DNA of 64,000 nt from Taeniopygia guttata (taxonomy: Eukaryota > Chordata > Aves > Passeriformes > Estrildidae). A program made the translations under genes and the position numbers. This document shows, piece after piece, positions 47,801 to 56,690 of this stretch. How positions within the stretch are numbered: the stretch's first letter is position 1; each line of letters starts with the position of its first letter. Below the pieces are notes generated by a model, which saw only the letters and a program-made list of their open reading frames with translations, did no database searches and was not told the DNA's origin. The stretch covers positions 57,742,501 to 57,806,500 of the forward strand of contig NC_133024.1 of the NCBI RefSeq assembly GCF_048771995.1. The letters run 5' to 3'.

Positions 47801-49337
47801 TGAGGATTAAAATAGTTTAAATAACCTTTTTATTTCCCAAAAGCACAAACATCTATTTATTTCTAGAACTAAAATATACAAATGTTTTCTACCCATCTAA
47901 ATAAGTTACATTTACATCTTTATTTCAGTATGTCTCTTACTGTTTTGTCCACACCCCTTGTCTCTCTCACTGAAAAGCACCATGAACTTTTGTCCTCTTC
48001 CATTTACACTGCTGAGCACTGATTTCTCCTGTCCTTTGATTTTCCCCTCCTTCACTGCTTTAATTAAATTTAAACCCCTTTCTCTTCAGGTCAGCGTTTC
48101 TCTCTCTGGGATTAATACTTACCATAGTAGCAGAATGGGTGCCATTTTTTCCTTCCTGCTGTGTGCACCTCCTCACACTTGTAACAATACTGGGGCTTTT
48201 TCCCAAATGTTGCACCATTACTTATTTTGTAAATTCTTTTATTTATTCCCTCTGTACTTTCTTATTCCTAAATGGTACAAAAACCAGTTAAAAGTTTTAA
48301 ATCTCTTTTACCACAACTTCTACTGTACCAGGCTATTGAAAAACAGCAGCTTCTTAAACAACCATCATTTTTTATTCCCCAAATATTTTCAAAGAAATAT
48401 TAGCTTTTGCCATTTAAATTGGAAGCTGACAACTCAGAGCCTAATGAAAGTTCATGTCATTTGCTCAATAAATATCACTGAACTGGTCAGGTGGAATCCC
48501 ATTTTAAATAACACGGCTGAGGTCTGCATCTATCAAAGGTTTTAGCCTCGCTATTTTTTTTTTCCTTTCAAACTTCTCTCAGTTCTACCAAAAAATAACC
48601 TCAAAACGAACACTTCCCAACTATTTCTGTTAGACGGGTATCGCTGAGGTTTCAAACAATCCCTATTCTCCCAAAATTACCATATTAAGACCTCAAATTA
48701 AAGTGAGGTGAGATGAAAAACAGAAGGATGTGGATGCAGAAAGCCTTTGCAGCACACAAGTCCCCAGGAGAAGGGAGGACCAGGGAGTGTTCCAGGGCTG
48801 GCTGAACTTACTCACAAGCTTTCCTCAAAGGCTGGGCAATGAAATTTATCACAAGCACAGCTGGTGTTCTGAAGCAAGCAAGTAGATGTGTTTTCCTTTA
48901 CCTGTGCACATCGCTTCTAACTCCTGAACTTCTCTTTCAGCCTCTTTGATTTCTTGAAATGCAGCTGCAATGGGGGACAGATCGGCACATCTTCTCCTCA
49001 GGGTTCTTTGCTCGAAGTCATTTAATGAGTGCGCACTTAACTGATGACTAACCTGCTGATATTCCTTGCTGAGAGACTCCAGATACTTCTGCACAGCCTC
49101 ATGCTTCCACAAAGCTTGAGAATCCTGGTGGTTTTTCCTGTGCCAACTCTTAAAAGACAGAGTGAATCTAGATGTGTCCATTAAAGGCTTTGGCCTCCAA
49201 AATCCATGGTTGTGTAGTCCCACCGTGCAGCCTATCTTCTTTACAACAGGAGGGAGAAGACAGCTGTCAAGTTGGCTGTGACAGCAGCAATTGGCAAGCA
49301 AGCTCTTGAAAAGGCAGACCTTTTGGAAAGGTTTCAT
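38778..49337 (-). CDS. MTRF1: MTRF1, mitochondrial peptide chain release factor 1, complete
   Basis: MTRF1 is a class I release factor of the mitochondrial ribosome, hydrolysing peptidyl-tRNA at stop codons; in human it is reported to act at the AGA/AGG ends of two mRNAs. Nine coding exons on the minus strand give 1,365 bases, 454 residues plus stop (human 445). The N-terminus ([18 protein letters not shown]) is basic and hydrophobic like a mitochondrial presequence. A helical domain rich in Glu and Gln follows (about 95-180), then the codon-reading domain with loop PETGMS (271-276), the GGQ catalytic motif at 318-320 within [15 protein letters not shown], and a C-terminal helical tail. Exons, in order: 49337-48902, 46386-46295, 45467-45386, 45175-45068, 44979-44807, 43648-43531, 42406-42270, 40612-40514, 38897-38778. 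The start is the first ATG after the exon 2 acceptor at 49,360; an ATG farther up at 49,385 lies in the intron. Confidence 0.93.
39601..39970 (-). repeat. CR1 LINE 3' end, antisense (to plus strand)
   Basis: It starts 'acagaatcatagattggcttgga' and continues with the reverse complement of the CR1 3' region ('catccaattccagcccc', 'gccatgggcagggacac', 'cttgaacacttccag', 'tgtcctgtcactaca'). It is about 370 bases in MTRF1 intron 9, in the same orientation as the gene. Confidence 0.92.
40514..40612 (-). CDS. MTRF1: MTRF1 exon 9
   Basis: Thirty-three codons in phase 0 encode [20 protein letters not shown], the strongly conserved release-factor motif with SERIRTYNF and DHR. Acceptor CTGCAG, donor GTAAGG. 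Confidence 0.95.
41341..41412 (+). repeat. AT-rich low-complexity tract (ATAAATAT-like)
   Basis: Repeated 'aaatataaa' and 'aacataaa' units in MTRF1 intron 8. Confidence 0.7.
42270..42406 (-). CDS. MTRF1: MTRF1 exon 8
   Basis: It encodes [20 protein letters not shown]..., which follows the GGQ domain and carries the conserved CQxERSQ motif. Phase 1 in, phase 0 out. The acceptor TGTGAAG has a poor pyrimidine tract. Confidence 0.94.
43531..43648 (-). CDS. MTRF1: MTRF1 exon 7: GGQ catalytic motif
   Basis: It encodes [21 protein letters not shown] and then [22 protein letters not shown] (residues 318-320) enters the peptidyl-transferase centre; its Gln is methylated in class I factors. The catalytic motif is intact. 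Confidence 0.97.
44807..44979 (-). CDS. MTRF1: MTRF1 exon 6: codon-reading domain
   Basis: Fifty-eight codons include [28 protein letters not shown] and the loop [16 protein letters not shown]. The loop replaces the shorter PxT motif of ordinary RF1 and matches human MTRF1 (PEVGLSSRM) in length, which separates this gene from its paralog MTRF1L. Only 88 bases of intron lie before it. Confidence 0.96.
45068..45175 (-). CDS. MTRF1: MTRF1 exon 5
   Basis: It encodes [21 protein letters not shown] and ends at TPAEIG. The sequence follows human closely ([18 protein letters not shown]). Phase 1 to phase 1. Confidence 0.96.
45386..45467 (-). CDS. MTRF1: MTRF1 exon 4
   Basis: It encodes [20 protein letters not shown] followed by TAGRTTG. 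The acceptor follows a long T run (poly-A on the plus strand, 45,471-45,486). Confidence 0.95.
46295..46386 (-). CDS. MTRF1: MTRF1 exon 3
   Basis: It encodes [20 protein letters not shown] and [10 protein letters not shown], aligned with human DEKQLQELALEERQTIDQK. Phase 1 in, phase 0 out. Confidence 0.93.
46387..48901 (-). other. MTRF1 intron 2 (2.5 kb)
   Basis: An AT-rich intron. On the opposite strand it carries the longest open frame in AT-rich DNA of this window (47,958-48,545, 195 codons), lying in a pyrimidine-rich stretch. No known repeat or RNA gene was recognised. Confidence 0.75.
48902..49337 (-). CDS. MTRF1: MTRF1 exon 2 coding part: start, presequence and N-terminal helices
   Basis: One hundred and forty-five codons plus one base. 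The exon itself begins at 49,360 after acceptor TTTTAATTTCAG, leaving 23 bases of 5' UTR before the ATG. The presequence region is poorly conserved, while [20 protein letters not shown] matches human MLWKHKALQKYMENLSKEYQ. Confidence 0.92.
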
Positions 49338-49360
49338 TTTGTTTCTTATTTTTCCACCAC

Positions 49361-51820
49361 CTGAAATTAAAAGTTCACAGTACATTGGCCAGTGTTGTTA
49401 TCTAGAAAAAGAAAACATTCTATTAAAAAAAAAAAACAAACACAAAAAATGAACACAAGGATGGTATCAAGCCCATATCCTGGTTTGATTACAACACAAA
49501 TGCAACTGTCATGCACAAAACTATTCCTGTTTTAGTCCCAGTTTAAACCAGCAGCTCTTATCACTACCATTGTACTGACTGAGGGTTGGAAAAGTCTTTT
49601 CTCTCCCCTCCTCAAACAGTTTATTTATACTACTAAAAAGCTCCTATGTATAAGGCTTTACAGACATTAGCTTTATTTTGCCATATGTCTCCTTGCAAAA
49701 ATCCAACCATTTCATGCCTTACTGATGAAAGAAAAATGTTGCTGAGAAAACAAATCAATACTACAGGTAAAGAATTCTATAAAGAGAATATAAGAAATGT
49801 CCAGAATTACGTGACAAATTATATCCACTACCATAAAAGAAGGACATTATTAGATGACCACACAACAGATCAGTCAAGAGGACTACAATGCACTTAAAAA
49901 AAAATCACTCACTCATATATGAAGAAGACAGGAGAACTGCTTTACGTCCCTTGTATACTCCTTACTGTGATATATTTACACGTAACCAACATAATATTTT
50001 CCATCCAAAAAGTGAGTAAGAAGCAGGTACTCTGAAATACAACTCCTGTATTTTTCTGAGATATTTGGCCTAAAGTTTTATATTACCCAGGCTCCACTTA
50101 GCATTACTACTGCTCTATGAAAGATAATTTCCTCTTCATTTTATATCATCAACATTGCAAACTACATTATGAATTACTATGGTGCTCTAAAATTTCATAT
50201 TGGAGCGTAAGGCTCTACCAGGAAGACTACATTAAGATCACACTTACTCTAGGGCTACTCACACAGAAAAGGTTTAACATACAAAGAAGCATTCCCAGTA
50301 ACCCCCCCAGTGACACGGTCCCATCTGCCCACTGATTTTTACAAAAAAGCGGGGTTTGAGAAAATAATAGCATGAACCTTTTTGTAACAAGATCACCTGG
50401 AAACACATTTCAGTTTCCTGACAAAGTAAAATTACTTTTTATTCTTCAGTGACAAGACCTTCTGTGCATCTTCATGCATTTTACTAACAAATTAACTGTG
50501 ACACTCTAACTACTCATCTCACCCATTATTCTCACCTATTTGCTTTCATCCATTTGTCCACAATGAAGAGCGAGCAATATCCAGTAAAACCAGAAATACT
50601 GCATCTTGTCTGAGTGCTTGTTTTACTAACTACAGAAGGAGGCAAGGACCTTATTCTATTTCTGTACCCTCCCCAGACTCCCCAGCCAGCAGGTGCTATC
50701 GAATCCACAGCAGCAGCTTCAAGACTTTCAATGTACAGAAAGCAAATTATAGCCCTCCTGGATTGCTATAGTGACTAAAACCAGCTGCAGCAGAGGGATC
50801 CTGTTCCTTTCACCAGGAACACAGCAAAAGGCACAAATCAGGCTCATCATCTATGATCCTGGATTTAGGCATGAGTGGACTCAGTTCCAAAAGACCTAAT
50901 TCTGTTGATAAATATGGACTTGCTCCAGATCGGCATGGCCCACTGTTCTTTGGCTAAGTGCTGACCATCATCAACTCAATTTCAAAATATTGTTTTATTT
51001 TAATTAATTCATTAAACATATTAATTACAACCATCTAGCTAACTTTTACTGGTGTAGTTAAGAAGCAATGTACTCAAATAATAACAAATTTGATGTGTTG
51101 CTTTGCCTGAGCTCACAGAAAGAAAAAAAAAGAAGAGTAAGAGTAATGAAATAACACCGACCTTCAAGGAAGTTAGAAGTTTCAAAGTAATTTTGCTATG
51201 TTAAATAAGAAAAGTATCTCCTTCTCAGAGTGGGGCTGCCACACCTTATTTCCATAAAAATAAACAGACCTCTAACTTTTACAGAGCTATGAGCGTTAGA
51301 TGACCTATTAAATGATCTTCAAACTAGATTTTAATAACTTTTAAATATGATTAAAACTACCTCGTGCACACCACAAATCAAAAACAAGTAAGCGAATGTG
51401 GCAACTGTAATTGTCCAATTAAAATAATAATTAAAAAAAATAATTTCAAGACAGGAAAGAGTTCTCAATCTTGCGAACTCTTTCAGAGGTTATAAAATGC
51501 ATTTCTAACAACCAAAGACGCCATGCAGCAGCACTCAGGCACATAGGAATTCGCAGGTGCACGGCAGGAGGAGGTACTGCAATGCTCGCCGACTGGATCG
51601 GGAACAGCTCGAGCCCCCAGAGCACCTCCCACACACCCCTGCCTCCCACCACGGGCCAAGCCCCCGACAGCAGGGAGCGCCCGGCAGCCCGGCCCGCGGC
51701 GGGGCTGGCGGGGCAGGGAGAGGCAGGAGCGGGGAAAAGAGGCAGGAGCGGGGAGAGAGGGGCGGCAGGAGCGGGCAGCAGAGGCAGGAGCACCGGCGGG
51801 GCGGGGGCTCCGGCACTCAC
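49361..51820 (-). other. MTRF1 intron 1 (2.5 kb)
   Basis: It lies between the candidate non-coding exon 1 and exon 2. Apart from the CpG-island edge and the G-rich repeat at 51,720-51,794, I see only AT-rich sequence and short A runs. Confidence 0.6.
51720..51794 (+). repeat. G-rich imperfect tandem repeat
   Basis: The unit gaggcaggagcgggg is seen at 51,720 and 51,739 (19-base period), with diverged copies at about 51,763 and 51,781. G runs give quadruplex potential on the plus strand, just inside MTRF1 intron 1. Confidence 0.75.
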
Positions 51821-51905
51821 CATCCGCACGCCCGGAGGCCGCAGGGCTCCCGGCCCGGCCCGGCCCGCGGCAGACGGGAAGCGCAGCGGGCGCACGCCCA
51901 TCCCA
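51821..51905 (-). other. MTRF1: MTRF1 non-coding exon 1 (approximate)
   Basis: On the minus strand ...GCGGATG is followed by the consensus donor GTGAGTG, the last exon base being 51,821, inside a CpG island in the right place for a first exon. The upstream limit is unknown. Two in-frame ATG codons (51,901 and 51,823) open a frame that continues through the junction into exon 2 and stops before the main ATG, so they are uORF starts, not the protein start. Confidence 0.6.
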
Positions 51906-52009
51906 GCATTCCTGCGGGAAAACGCGCTTCCCGTGCCCCGCCGCCGCCTGCACCGCGCGGCAGCGCCCGAGCCCCGCCGGCCGCAAAGGCAGCGTCCGCC
52001 CTTCGAATC

Positions 52010-55000
52010 TGCTCAGTAAAAGACTCATTTCAGAGACATCTGAATAAAATAACATTAAGCTCCACTTTGTGTCAGAGCTCACTATTCAATTCTACTTAAA
52101 TTGAATTATTACTATTCTACTAAAGGCAAAAAAAAAATATTAATAAAAATTACCATTCTGCTTATGACTATGCTAGTTAGCTGCTTCCTCAGAAAGTATG
52201 TTTTAAAACATACTAGGTATGTGGATATTTTAAAAGCTATTCTTAAACATTATATCATTACCTCCCTAATTAAAATTTTAAAAATACTTAACCAATGTCT
52301 TTTTATACCTGTTATACCAAAATACCTCTATTCTCAGCTACTATCATTCTACAAAATTAAAAAAAAAAAAAAAGGAAAAGAAAAAGGTAGAACTTTTGTA
52401 TTTGGCATGTAAAGCATCACCGGAATTTGGTGTGGTAAATATTCTAAAAGACTGAAAATGGGACCAATCAATGGGTAGGATTTGGATCAAAGCTCAGCAT
52501 CTGAATGACAACTAACCGCTTGTTTGGGCCTGAGGACAGGTTCTGGCTCTTCTCTACCTGTGGGTACAGGAGGCAAGGCAGACAGATGGAAAACCACTTC
52601 CAGAGAACAGGACCCACCCTGGAGTTGGTCCACAGGAAGGGCCACAGGAAACAGCACCATGAAATCTTCCCCAGGCCTGAGCCCACAGTGATGTGCCATT
52701 AGAGATGCCATCAGCCAGACACCATTCCCAGACACCTCACTCTGCTTCCACTATGACTTCTGGGGCTCAGTGAAATGAAATAATAAAATTGTACTTGCAT
52801 TGGTACTCTAAATACGCAATTTGATACTTAAAAGTATTGGGAAGGTCTTCTCTGGGAGGACAACCAAGAACCTAATAATCTGAAACTGCCAGTAGACCTC
52901 ATGCTGCAAAACTGGTTTTAAAAGAAGAAGGTAGGCCAAGGAAATCAAATCAGCTTCTACTCCAGCAAGTAATGATTCTTGTATTAAATCCTCTGATTAA
53001 ACACGATTATGTTCAGTGTTTATTATGCCTTGTGGGTGAATGTTCTAACTTAAGTGTCAAAATAGAGACTGTAAGAAAGTCCTGCTCCCTCTCTACCAGG
53101 CAGCAAAGCACACAGGGGCTACACAGCCAAGACAAGAGATGGACTCTGTGCAGCCAGCAGGGCTGCTAGGGACCATCCACCACAGGACCTGTCCATGCAT
53201 CTCATACTCAAAACATGTAAGATACATTCTTTCCCTAAGTTTACCCTGGGCTTTTAGACTGCAGCATGGGAACTGAGTATGAACATGAAATCTGCTTCTA
53301 CCCCTCTCACAGTTTATTTAGATGCCTTAAAACCTGCATGGCTGAAATAGCAGCTGCTGATAGAGCTGGTGAGCATAAGGGGTTATGGGGCATGGCCTAT
53401 CTGGGGCAGGGTGCCAGCACCTTCCTCAGCAGTCCACAGTGACACTGGGTGCAGAAAGGAAGAGTGACAGCAGGAAGACAGCTGGGTTCTGCGGCTTTGG
53501 GACAGATATGGTGGTCCTGTACTTTAAAACCTGGCATTATTAACCTGCCAATTTAGAAACTAGAGGCAAATGGATGGTTCAACAGACAGAACAAGCTCCA
53601 GGCCTTGCAACATGCTTGGCTTGAAGGCAGGTCCATGCCCATACAGGGGCCCTTCTTCACCCAGGGGCCCTAACTGGGTTTAGTGGTGTGCGAGCATCTC
53701 CCCGCAACTTCCACAGGAGCAAAGCGATACACACCGCAAAAATAGCAAACTTGTTACAATGTATGCAACACTTCAATATTGTTCCCCCCTTTCAGCCCCA
53801 ACAGTTCAGGCTTCTGAAATCTTTCTGTTAGAAGGAAAAAATGGTGACAGAATCATACGCATCTTGAATACAGTCCTGTTTAATAACAAAGCCTGTAGAG
53901 AGAGCTTTGTTTTGCCCAGCACAGTGGGATTAAATGACAAGAAGTTTTCTTGACTGTGCTCCCAAACCTCACTTTCAGTTGGAGCTCTGCCTTCCCACAA
54001 AGCTCATTTCTTTGTTTATTCTCTCCCAGCTAGCCTACAAATGTTTCTTTTATTGCCTCCCTGCTTTCCTTTTCTTGCTGCTTTTAACAGACTTTTAATA
54101 TGGACACATCTAGATGCAAATTGAACCCCTGCCTTTTATTTGCAATTTGCCTACTTTCAGACAGCATTCTTTCCAGTGTTTGGACTATCGGGAAACAGAG
54201 ACCTTTCGCTATCAAGACCAGCCTTATTGCTTTAGATCAAAGGTCCACCTAGCACAATATTTGTCTGACCAGTCTCCATGATGCATTGGTTTATCATTCA
54301 GTCATTCAACCCAACCAGAGGCATAATATGTCTTCTGCCAAGACAGAAACTAGGGTCCATAGAGTCAAGGCTTCAGCTAGTTGTTAGAAGTGCTGAAGAC
54401 ATTATGTGGTACAAACAGGCTCTAAAAATTATGCTGCAGGGCAAAGCCAAGGCTGCCATACCTCAAAGTAATACTCCTGCTTTGTAACAATCAGATACCC
54501 AATGCAGCACTACTACAGCATATAGCAGAAAGAACAGTGAATTAGGTACTGCATGTGTAAAACACACATACTGTGATCGGTGACCCTGCTGACTGACATC
54601 ATTAGAAGCATGCCAGAACAAAAAAGTGAGAAATAAACACAATAGAGATATTCCTTATGACAGACCATACATCTAGACAGATTAACAAAACACTATGGAA
54701 ACCAACAACCATTCACTAAAAGCATCCATAGGCTTATGGCTCAGCTATAAAGAACTATAGGGCCTATACCTTCTCATCTTTGCTATTTTCATCTCAGGAA
54801 GCTTCCTAAATATACCACTTTTTTTTAATCTTTTTTATTTTTTTTTTAATTTATTAGTCCTCAAGTTATTAGGCTGACATGCAGGTTACTCTCTTCCAAG
54901 AAATTGTCTGCTATTTTGTTCCCTCTGTTAGCCGGAAAGGAAAGCAGCTATCATGTCATCAGCTTCAGCAAGGCTTGTGTCAAGTCAAGGACATGCTGCT

Positions 55001-55450
55001 TGGGATCTTCAGTCTCATAGCCATCTGCCCACCGAGTACCAAATAACATATACTAAGTACACAGATTTTCTAATTGGCTCTTGTGAGTTACTGTTTCACA
55101 CACACTTGCTTTACCTGGGGATATCTATCATGTTCTTCATCTGCGACTGTCGGTGGGTAACCATACCATTACAGAACTAATATATTTTGAAATAAATGCC
55201 AAAATATAGGTAATATTTTAAAAGGTTAATTATGTAAACAGGTATTTTAATTGCAGTCAATTTTAGTTTATTTTCTAGTTTAATTCCCCTATAAGATGTC
55301 TTTTTAATTGATTGCAACCCTGACAGTTTAACCAATTTTCCTTCTAAGTAATGCCCTAGACCATGTAGTTTTAGCGTTCCTGGTTTTTGGCGGTTTTGAT
55401 TTGGTTTAGTTTTTAAGAATGATTTTCGGGAATAACAAGAAAAAAAAAAA
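52010..55450. other. Intergenic region between MTRF1 and NAA16
   Basis: AT-rich DNA with poly-A/T runs (52,360-52,374; 54,821-54,858; 55,440-55,454) and one ancient CR1-like remnant (54,222-54,365). The GC-richer patch 52,450-52,760 matches nothing known to me. No gene was recognised. Confidence 0.7.
54222..54365. repeat. Ancient CR1/L3-like LINE remnant
   Basis: The phrases 'atcaaaggtccacctagc' and 'caagacagaaactaggg' resemble, in the same order, a segment common in turtle and crocodile CR1-type LINEs (ggtccatctagcccagtatcctgtc ... gcaaacagaggctaggg). It is strongly diverged. The family is recalled from memory, so the call is tentative. Confidence 0.45.
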
Positions 55451-55639
55451 AAAGACCTTAGACCTCCTTCGGTGAAGGAGCCAAGCGATGAAAAAACGCC
55501 GTTGTTCTATGGACGCACGATGGTGTCGGGAAGTTTTACATAACCGACTGCTGAAAATGCCTTAATGCGACGGGGGCCGTCCCTGCTTGCTCGAAGCCTG
55601 GCTGCCAAGTTTGCTGTTGTTTCCTTAAATACCAGCCAG

Positions 55640-56690
55640 GGCACTGCAAGCCCGCAGAGCCTCTCCGAGCCCCGCCGCCGACAGAGGCTGCGCTCCTTCC
55701 CAACGCCGCCTCCCTCCCTCCCAGGCTTGCGGGCAGCCTGGCTCTCCGAAGCGGCCGCTCGAGCGCCGGGAGCGCAGCGCTTCAGCCGCCACTCCGGGAA
55801 TCGCCCAGGGAATCGCGGAAGGAATCCCCACTCCGTGCCCTGCGGCCGGGCGGGCGAAAGGGGCGTCCGTGAGGGGGAGCGGCGCTGCGCCTGCGCCAAG
55901 GAGCCCCCGGCGGCCATTTTGCAGCGTCAGGCGGGCGGCGAGGCGCCCCGGCAGCTGCGCAGAGGGGCCCGGGGGAGCCGGCGGGGAGGGCGGGCGGCGC
56001 AGGGCTATGAGTTAAAGTGCCGCCGCCGCCACCCCGCCGAGTTCGGGCTTTTCCTCCCCGGCGCTCCCCCACCCCCCCCCCCTCCTCCCGTCCCTCGTAC
56101 CGACAGCCGCCCCTCCCGGGCCGCCCCCACCCCCGCCAGCCGTGCCTGTCCCAGGGCCGCCCGCGCCATGCCGTCCGTGCCGCTGCCGCCCAAGGAGAGC
56201 AACCTCTTCAAGCGGATCCTGGTGAGCCACCGGCCCCGCTCCTCTCTCCTCCTCCCGCCGCCGCTTCTCCCTCCTCTTCCCTCCGGCTCGCCGGCCTCGC
56301 TCGGTGCCCTCCGGGTCACTTCGCCCGCCGCCGGAGTTGGCCCCGGCTGAGCGCACACGGACGCGGCGGCCGCGCTCGCCGGGGGGAGCCGCGCTGCCGT
56401 CGCCTCCTCGCCCCGGTTCGTCCTCGCTTCCTTCCTTCCTTTGTCTGGGGCCCGCCGAGCAGGCCGGGCGAGCCACCCCTGCTCGTGTTGGCGGCCGGGA
56501 AGGGCTGGTGTGGCCCCCGGCCGCGGGAGGGCGGGAAGGAGGGAGGGGGCCAGGCAGCTCCCCGGGCCGCCGAGCGCCTTCCTCCCGCCCGCCGCGGGGA
56601 ACGCGGGGCAGCCGGGGCTGCGCCGCCGCCCCCGCTCCCCTCCCCGCGCAGCGCGGAAGGAGAAGACCTCGAAGCACGGTGCGAGTGTAG
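55640..56690 (+). promoter_or_regulatory. NAA16: CpG-island promoter of NAA16
   Basis: A dense CpG island around the NAA16 first exon. It has a YY1-type element (GGCCATTTT, 55,912-55,920) and an NRF1-like palindrome variant (tgcgcctgcgcc, 55,886-55,897), both common in TATA-less housekeeping promoters and lying about 250 bases before the ATG. Transcription probably starts near 55,900-56,050. A C-run (56,071-56,081) gives quadruplex potential on the minus strand. Confidence 0.75.
56168..56221 (+). CDS. NAA16: NAA16 exon 1 (first 18 codons; gene continues past window)
   Basis: NAA16 is the NAA15-like auxiliary subunit of the NatA N-terminal acetyltransferase; it anchors the catalytic NAA10 to the ribosome through TPR repeats. 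The ATG in a GCCGCGCCATGC context opens MPSVPLPPKESNLFKRIL, followed by donor GTGAGC in phase 0. Human NAA16 starts MPNVLLPPKESNLFKRIL, while the paralog NAA15 has ENALFKRIL, so ESNLFKRIL and the gene order point to NAA16. The next exon (expected to begin KCYEQKQY) was not found in the remaining 7.8 kb. Confidence 0.92.

Larger units (their letters stand above)
51590..52010 (-). promoter_or_regulatory. MTRF1: CpG-island promoter of MTRF1
   Basis: A short GC- and CpG-rich island with GC boxes and no TATA box, at the 5' end of MTRF1. NAA16 has its own island about 4 kb away, so the two divergent genes do not share one core promoter. Confidence 0.7.

Noticed and set aside
49338..49385. Upstream in-frame ATG as MTRF1 start
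   Set aside because: It lies left of the acceptor TTTTAATTTCAG in transcript order, i.e. in intron 1, so the start at 49,337 is used.
51446..52082. 150-200-codon frames in the MTRF1 CpG island
   Set aside because: Composition-driven frames. The one sharing the exon 1 frame stops after splicing, so it can only be a uORF.
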